A DNA stretch of 7,706 nucleotides, taken from positions 1 through 7,706 of the forward strand of contig CAYXEK010000158.1 of the NCBI GenBank assembly GCA_964463985.1. The letters run 5' to 3'. The position numbers and the translations under genes are program-made. Below the pieces are notes generated by a model. It was not told the origin of the DNA. It saw only the letters and a list, made by a program, of their open reading frames with translations, and made no database searches. Origin of the DNA: JAXGPF01 sp964463985 (GTDB taxonomy: Bacteria > Verrucomicrobiota > Kiritimatiellia > JAAZAB01). This document shows positions 5,393 through 7,706 of this stretch, in pieces (position 1 is the stretch's first letter; each line of letters starts with the position of its first letter).

Positions 5393-7111
5393 ATGAAAAA
5401 GACTACGAACCCGGCTACGGCCGAAAGCATGGGCCGGATGCAGCGGGAAATCTCCGTCTCGGAATTTTTTCTGAAAAACCGCCACTTGTTGGGGTTTGAC
5501 AATCCGCGCAAGGCCCTGTTGACCGCGGTGAAGGAAGCGGTGGACAACTCGCTGGATGCCTGCGACGAAGCCGGCATCCTGCCCGAAATCAGCGTGGATA
5601 TCCGGCAGACCGGCGAAAAACGTTTCCTGGTGGTGGTGACGGACAACGGCCCGGGTATTCTGCGTTCCCAGATTCCCAAGATTTTCGCCAAGCTGCTGTA
5701 TGGTTCAAAATTCCACCGGCTGCGCATGTCGCGAGGTCAGCAGGGCATCGGTATCAGCGCCGCAGGCATGTACGGACAATTGACCACCGGCGGCGCTACT
5801 GTCATCCAATCCCGCGTTAAAAATGCCGCCCGCGCGCACCATATGGAAGTGCAACTCGACACGCGCGCCAATAAGCCCGTGATTATCAAGGATGTGGAAA
5901 TTGATTGGGCGCCGTTGTTTCCATCCGCGGCGGCGGAAAGTGCGGCGCCGGCCGCGCCGGCAACTTATCAGCACGGTACGCAGGTGGCGATTGAGATGGA
6001 AGCGGCCTACATCCGGGGCAAATTATCGGTGGACGAATATCTCAAGCAATGCGCCATAGTCAATTCCCACCTGGCTCTGCATTTCCGGCTGCAATTGTTG
6101 GAAAATGGAAGAAATTCCGCCGGGCCCGATACCGCGCCGGACGCCGCGCCGAATATCCCGCCGGCAGCGGCGGAAGGGAACTGGACCAGTTATCAACGCG
6201 CCACCCGTACTCTGCCGGTGCCGCCGCGTGAGATCAAGCCGCATCCCCAGGGCGTGGAATTGGGCATGCTGACCCAGATGCTCAAGGATACTTCCGCCCG
6301 CACGCTGAAGTCGGCACTGGAAACGGATTTTTCACGGATCAGTTCACGCGCGGCGGTGGAAATCTGCCGTCAGGCCGGAATGGAACCAAAAATGCGTCCT
6401 GCCCAGGTGGTGGCGCAACGCGGCAGCGAGGCCTTGTTCAAGGCAATCAACACCGTCAAGCTCATGCGTCCTCCCACGGATTGCCTGTCGCCCATCGGGG
6501 AAGAACAGATCGTAGCCGGCCTGCGCAAGGAAATCCAGGCGGATTTTTACACAGCGGTGACCCGCAACCCGGAAGTTTACCGCGGCAATCCTTTCCAGGT
6601 TGAGGCCGGCCTGGCTTATGCCCGGCCGTCGGCCGAGGATGCCCTGGGCGCGGATGATCCGGTGCGCCTGCTGCGCTTCGCCAACAAGGTGCCCTTGCTT
6701 TACATGGCCGGCGCCTGCGCCGTTTCCAAGGCCGCCGCCGCGATGAACTGGAAAAATTACGGCCTGACCCAGCCGCGCGGTTCTTTGCCGTTGGGGCCGG
6801 CCCTGATCCTGGTGCATATCGCCAGCGTCTGGGTGCCGTTCACCAGCGAAAGCAAGGAAGCCATTGCGCATTATCCGGAAATCATCCGGGAAATCACCTT
6901 CGCGCTCCAGGAATGCGGGCGACGGCTGAGCGTTTTCCTCAGCCGCCGCCGGCGCGAAGCAGAGCAGGAGCGCAAACGCAATTACATTGAAATGTACCTC
7001 CCGCATCTCGCTCTGGGCCTGCGCCAGATACTGGAATTTGACGAACGCCGGGAGTCCGACCTGACAGGGCGGCTGCGCCGCATGCTGGAACGTACCCGGC
7101 TGAAAAGATAG
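5393..7111 (+). CDS. top6B: DNA topoisomerase VI subunit B (GHKL ATPase), complete
   Basis: ATPase subunit of a type IIB topoisomerase. With the A subunit, which carries the Toprim and cleavage Tyr, it passes one duplex through another to relax and decatenate DNA. The protein has 572 residues, near the roughly 530 of archaeal enzymes. The N-terminal Bergerat fold is complete: N-box EAVDNSLDAC (Glu 48, Asn 52), G1 DNGPGI (84-89), YGSKFHRLRMSRGQQGIGISAAG with the ATP-lid glycines (115-120). An H2TH-like part follows around GVELGMLTQMLKDTSARTLKSAL. The transducer has HIASVWVPFTSESKEAIAHYPEI, with Lys 488 equivalent to the switch Lys contacting ATP gamma-phosphate. Two Ala/Pro-rich stretches (FPSAAAESAAPAAPA and NSAGPDTAPDAAPNIPPAAA) look like flexible insertions. 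The C-terminus is Arg-rich and lacks an added domain. The ATG at 5393 is chosen because it follows the promoter directly; an upstream TTG at 5363 lies inside the promoter. Type VI enzymes are typical of archaea and plants and patchy in bacteria, so transfer in the lineage's past is plausible. Confidence 0.95.
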   Translation: MKKTTNPATAESMGRMQREISVSEFFLKNRHLLGFDNPRKALLTAVKEAVDNSLDACDEAGILPEISVDIRQTGEKRFLVVVTDNGPGILRSQIPKIFAKLLYGSKFHRLRMSRGQQGIGISAAGMYGQLTTGGATVIQSRVKNAARAHHMEVQLDTRANKPVIIKDVEIDWAPLFPSAAAESAAPAAPATYQHGTQVAIEMEAAYIRGKLSVDEYLKQCAIVNSHLALHFRLQLLENGRNSAGPDTAPDAAPNIPPAAAEGNWTSYQRATRTLPVPPREIKPHPQGVELGMLTQMLKDTSARTLKSALETDFSRISSRAAVEICRQAGMEPKMRPAQVVAQRGSEALFKAINTVKLMRPPTDCLSPIGEEQIVAGLRKEIQADFYTAVTRNPEVYRGNPFQVEAGLAYARPSAEDALGADDPVRLLRFANKVPLLYMAGACAVSKAAAAMNWKNYGLTQPRGSLPLGPALILVHIASVWVPFTSESKEAIAHYPEIIREITFALQECGRRLSVFLSRRRREAEQERKRNYIEMYLPHLALGLRQILEFDERRESDLTGRLRRMLERTRLKR

Positions 7112-7143
7112 GGGCAGAGGCAAAGAGGGGCAGAGGGGCAAAG
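7112..7143. repeat. Purine-rich short repeats after top6B
   Basis: Beginning at the top6B stop codon, GGGCAGAG, GCAAAGA, GGGGCAGA and GGGGCAAAG follow one another with a 7-8 bp rhythm. The last part, AGGGGCAAAG (7134-7143), is repeated inverted as CTTTGCCCCT at 7614-7623, near the other end of this intergenic region. Low-complexity repeat; no terminator is apparent. Confidence 0.5.
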
Positions 7144-7152
7144 TCGAAATTA

Positions 7153-7279
7153 TGCGCTTTGCACTGTTTCCAACAACTTTAATGTTTTCCGGTTTGTTCT
7201 TTCTTGGCGGCTTGGTGGCATTGGCTTGCCCGCCGTAGTCTTGACGAAGGAGGGTGAGAGAATAATCCGTTTTCTGTAT
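7153..7279. repeat. 127-bp direct repeat, copy 1
   Basis: Matches 7415-7541 over 127 bp with two mismatches (7263 T/C and 7268 C/T), offset 262 bp. Within it are the 8-bp units CTTGGCGG and CTTGGTGG (7203-7218) of the family seen at 1105-1183, then a GC-rich part with imperfect inverted symmetry (GGCGG at 7206-7210 and CCGCC around 7231-7235) and a terminal GGTGAGAG. No open frame of note crosses it. Confidence 0.9.
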
Positions 7280-7289
7280 TCCGGTGTTA

Positions 7290-7323
7290 TCTCACAAAGA
7301 CACTAAGTCACGAAGGATGAGAG
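7290..7323. repeat. 8-bp-unit repeat, opposite orientation
   Basis: After ATCT come CACAAAGA, CACTAAGT and CACGAAGG (7293-7316), then ATGAGAG. This is the same unit and the same ATCT lead as the left arm at 1101-1128. It sits between the two 127-bp copies in inverted orientation to the CTTGGYGG units inside them. Confidence 0.55.
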
Positions 7324-7361
7324 GGTTGCGGCGCTGAAGGAAAACATGCCGTTTTGCGGCA

Positions 7362-7378
7362 GTTCCGTTAAACGGAAC
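7362..7378. repeat. Perfect palindrome between the direct repeats
   Basis: GTTCCGTT and AACGGAAC flank a single A, an uninterrupted 8-bp inverted repeat. AAAGTTTTT follows, so it could work as a weak intrinsic terminator for the plus strand, about 250 bp after top6B. A second hairpin, GCCG/CGGC with loop TTTTG, lies just before it (7349-7360). Alternatively it is a protein-binding site. Confidence 0.4.
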
Positions 7379-7414
7379 AAAGTTTTTGGAAATAGCGCAA
7401 AGCACAAACCGTTT

Positions 7415-7541
7415 TGCGCTTTGCACTGTTTCCAACAACTTTAATGTTTTCCGGTTTGTTCTTTCTTGGCGGCTTGGTGGCATTGGCTTGCCCGCCGTAG
7501 TCTTGACGAAGGAGGGTGAGAGAACAATCTGTTTTCTGTAT
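7415..7541. repeat. 127-bp direct repeat, copy 2
   Basis: Second copy of the repeat at 7153-7279. The edges are sharp: sequence diverges immediately before TGCGCTTTGC and after TTTTCTGTAT. The start of this copy also pairs with upstream sequence: AGCGCAAA (7394-7401) is complementary to TTTGCGCT (7413-7420). Confidence 0.9.
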
Positions 7542-7552
7542 GCAGGTAAATT

Positions 7553-7581
7553 GATTTGCGCAAATCTGCGTAATCTGTGCG
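7553..7581. repeat. Palindrome plus 9-bp near-repeat
   Basis: GATTTGCGCAAATC (7553-7566) is a perfect 14-bp palindrome. It runs into AAATCTGCG and TAATCTGTG, a 9-bp repeat unit. Short phrases of this kind recur in intergenic DNA of several bacterial groups. Nothing else is recognised here, though it is about 60 bp before the next gene and could be an operator. Confidence 0.35.
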
Positions 7582-7637
7582 CTTTTGAAAGAGACTCGCT
7601 TGATTCTTTGATCCTTTGCCCCTTGCGATTAAAAATT

Positions 7638-7706
7638 ATGAAGAAAAAAACCACAGAATCCGGTTCCAAAGGCCCGGCCCTGGTTACCCGCCAGGATGCC
7701 GCCGGG
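7638..7706 (+). CDS. Start of a gene, possibly topoisomerase VI subunit A (cut by window end)
   Basis: ATG at 7638 opens a frame that stays open for 23 codons to the window end. The peptide begins MKKKTTESGSKG and ends VTRQDAAG: Lys-rich, then polar, a typical disordered N-terminus of a DNA-binding protein. Too little is visible for family recognition. The A subunit is suggested only because it normally lies beside top6B and its N-terminus is often a short charged tail. There is no convincing Shine-Dalgarno sequence in GATTAAAAATT before the ATG, so either a leaderless start or a further downstream start is possible. It is separated from top6B by 526 bp of repeats, which is unusual for partners normally encoded adjacently. 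Confidence 0.45.
   Translation, partial: MKKKTTESGSKGPALVTRQDAAG

Noticed and set aside
5188..5727. 179-codon minus-strand frame overlapping the top6B start
   Set aside because: It crosses the promoter, the GGAG repeat and the ATPase N-box codons; no ribosome site and no family features.
7292..7669. 125-codon minus-strand frame in the repeat region
   Set aside because: It is a translation of the repeat cluster and overlaps the start of the next gene; no domain signs.
1..7706. CRISPR array, tRNA or rRNA genes
   Set aside because: No regularly spaced repeat-spacer pattern and no cloverleaf or rRNA core sequence was seen; the repeats present are clustered short units or a two-copy duplication.

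Overview
The window looks like a piece of a GC-rich bacterial genome assembled from metagenomic reads: it contains a run of exactly 100 N. Two complete genes, one gene interrupted by the gap and two genes cut by the window ends are separated by long, repeat-filled intergenic regions. The mix of a neutral-ceramidase-like protein, a Gfo/Idh/MocA oxidoreductase, a bacterial leucyl-tRNA synthetase and a full-length topoisomerase VI B subunit, with many small structured intergenic repeats, would fit the PVC group (Kiritimatiellota, Lentisphaerota or Verrucomicrobiota). That placement is an inference from gene content and style, not from a marker comparison.

Layout. 1-987 (+) is the 3' part of a neutral/alkaline ceramidase-like hydrolase. 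988-1206 is intergenic and holds a small hairpin and a symmetric inverted repeat built from 8-bp units. 1207-2112 (+) is a Gfo/Idh/MocA oxidoreductase broken by the gap at 1761-1860. 2113-2239 lies between convergent genes and holds a REP-like pair of hairpins with GTAG feet. 2240-4777 (-) is leuS. 4778-5392 separates leuS from the divergent top6B: the leuS-proximal half shows nothing I can name, then come a 98-nt hairpin, a second REP-like pair with GGAG feet, a cluster of TTCCGA repeats and a strong sigma-70-type promoter. 5393-7111 (+) is top6B. 7112-7637 is non-coding and contains a 127-bp near-identical direct repeat, more 8-bp-unit repeats and perfect palindromes. 7638-7706 (+) is the start of another gene, possibly the topoisomerase VI A subunit.

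Functionally the genes do not form one pathway. The first two may belong to a catabolic neighbourhood. leuS is a housekeeping gene. top6B encodes the ATPase half of a type IIB topoisomerase and needs an A subunit. The most notable observations are the two bipartite REP-like elements, in which stem sequences differ between halves by compensatory changes while the loops and 5' feet are conserved, and the top6B promoter, whose predicted transcription start falls at the ATG, implying a leaderless mRNA.
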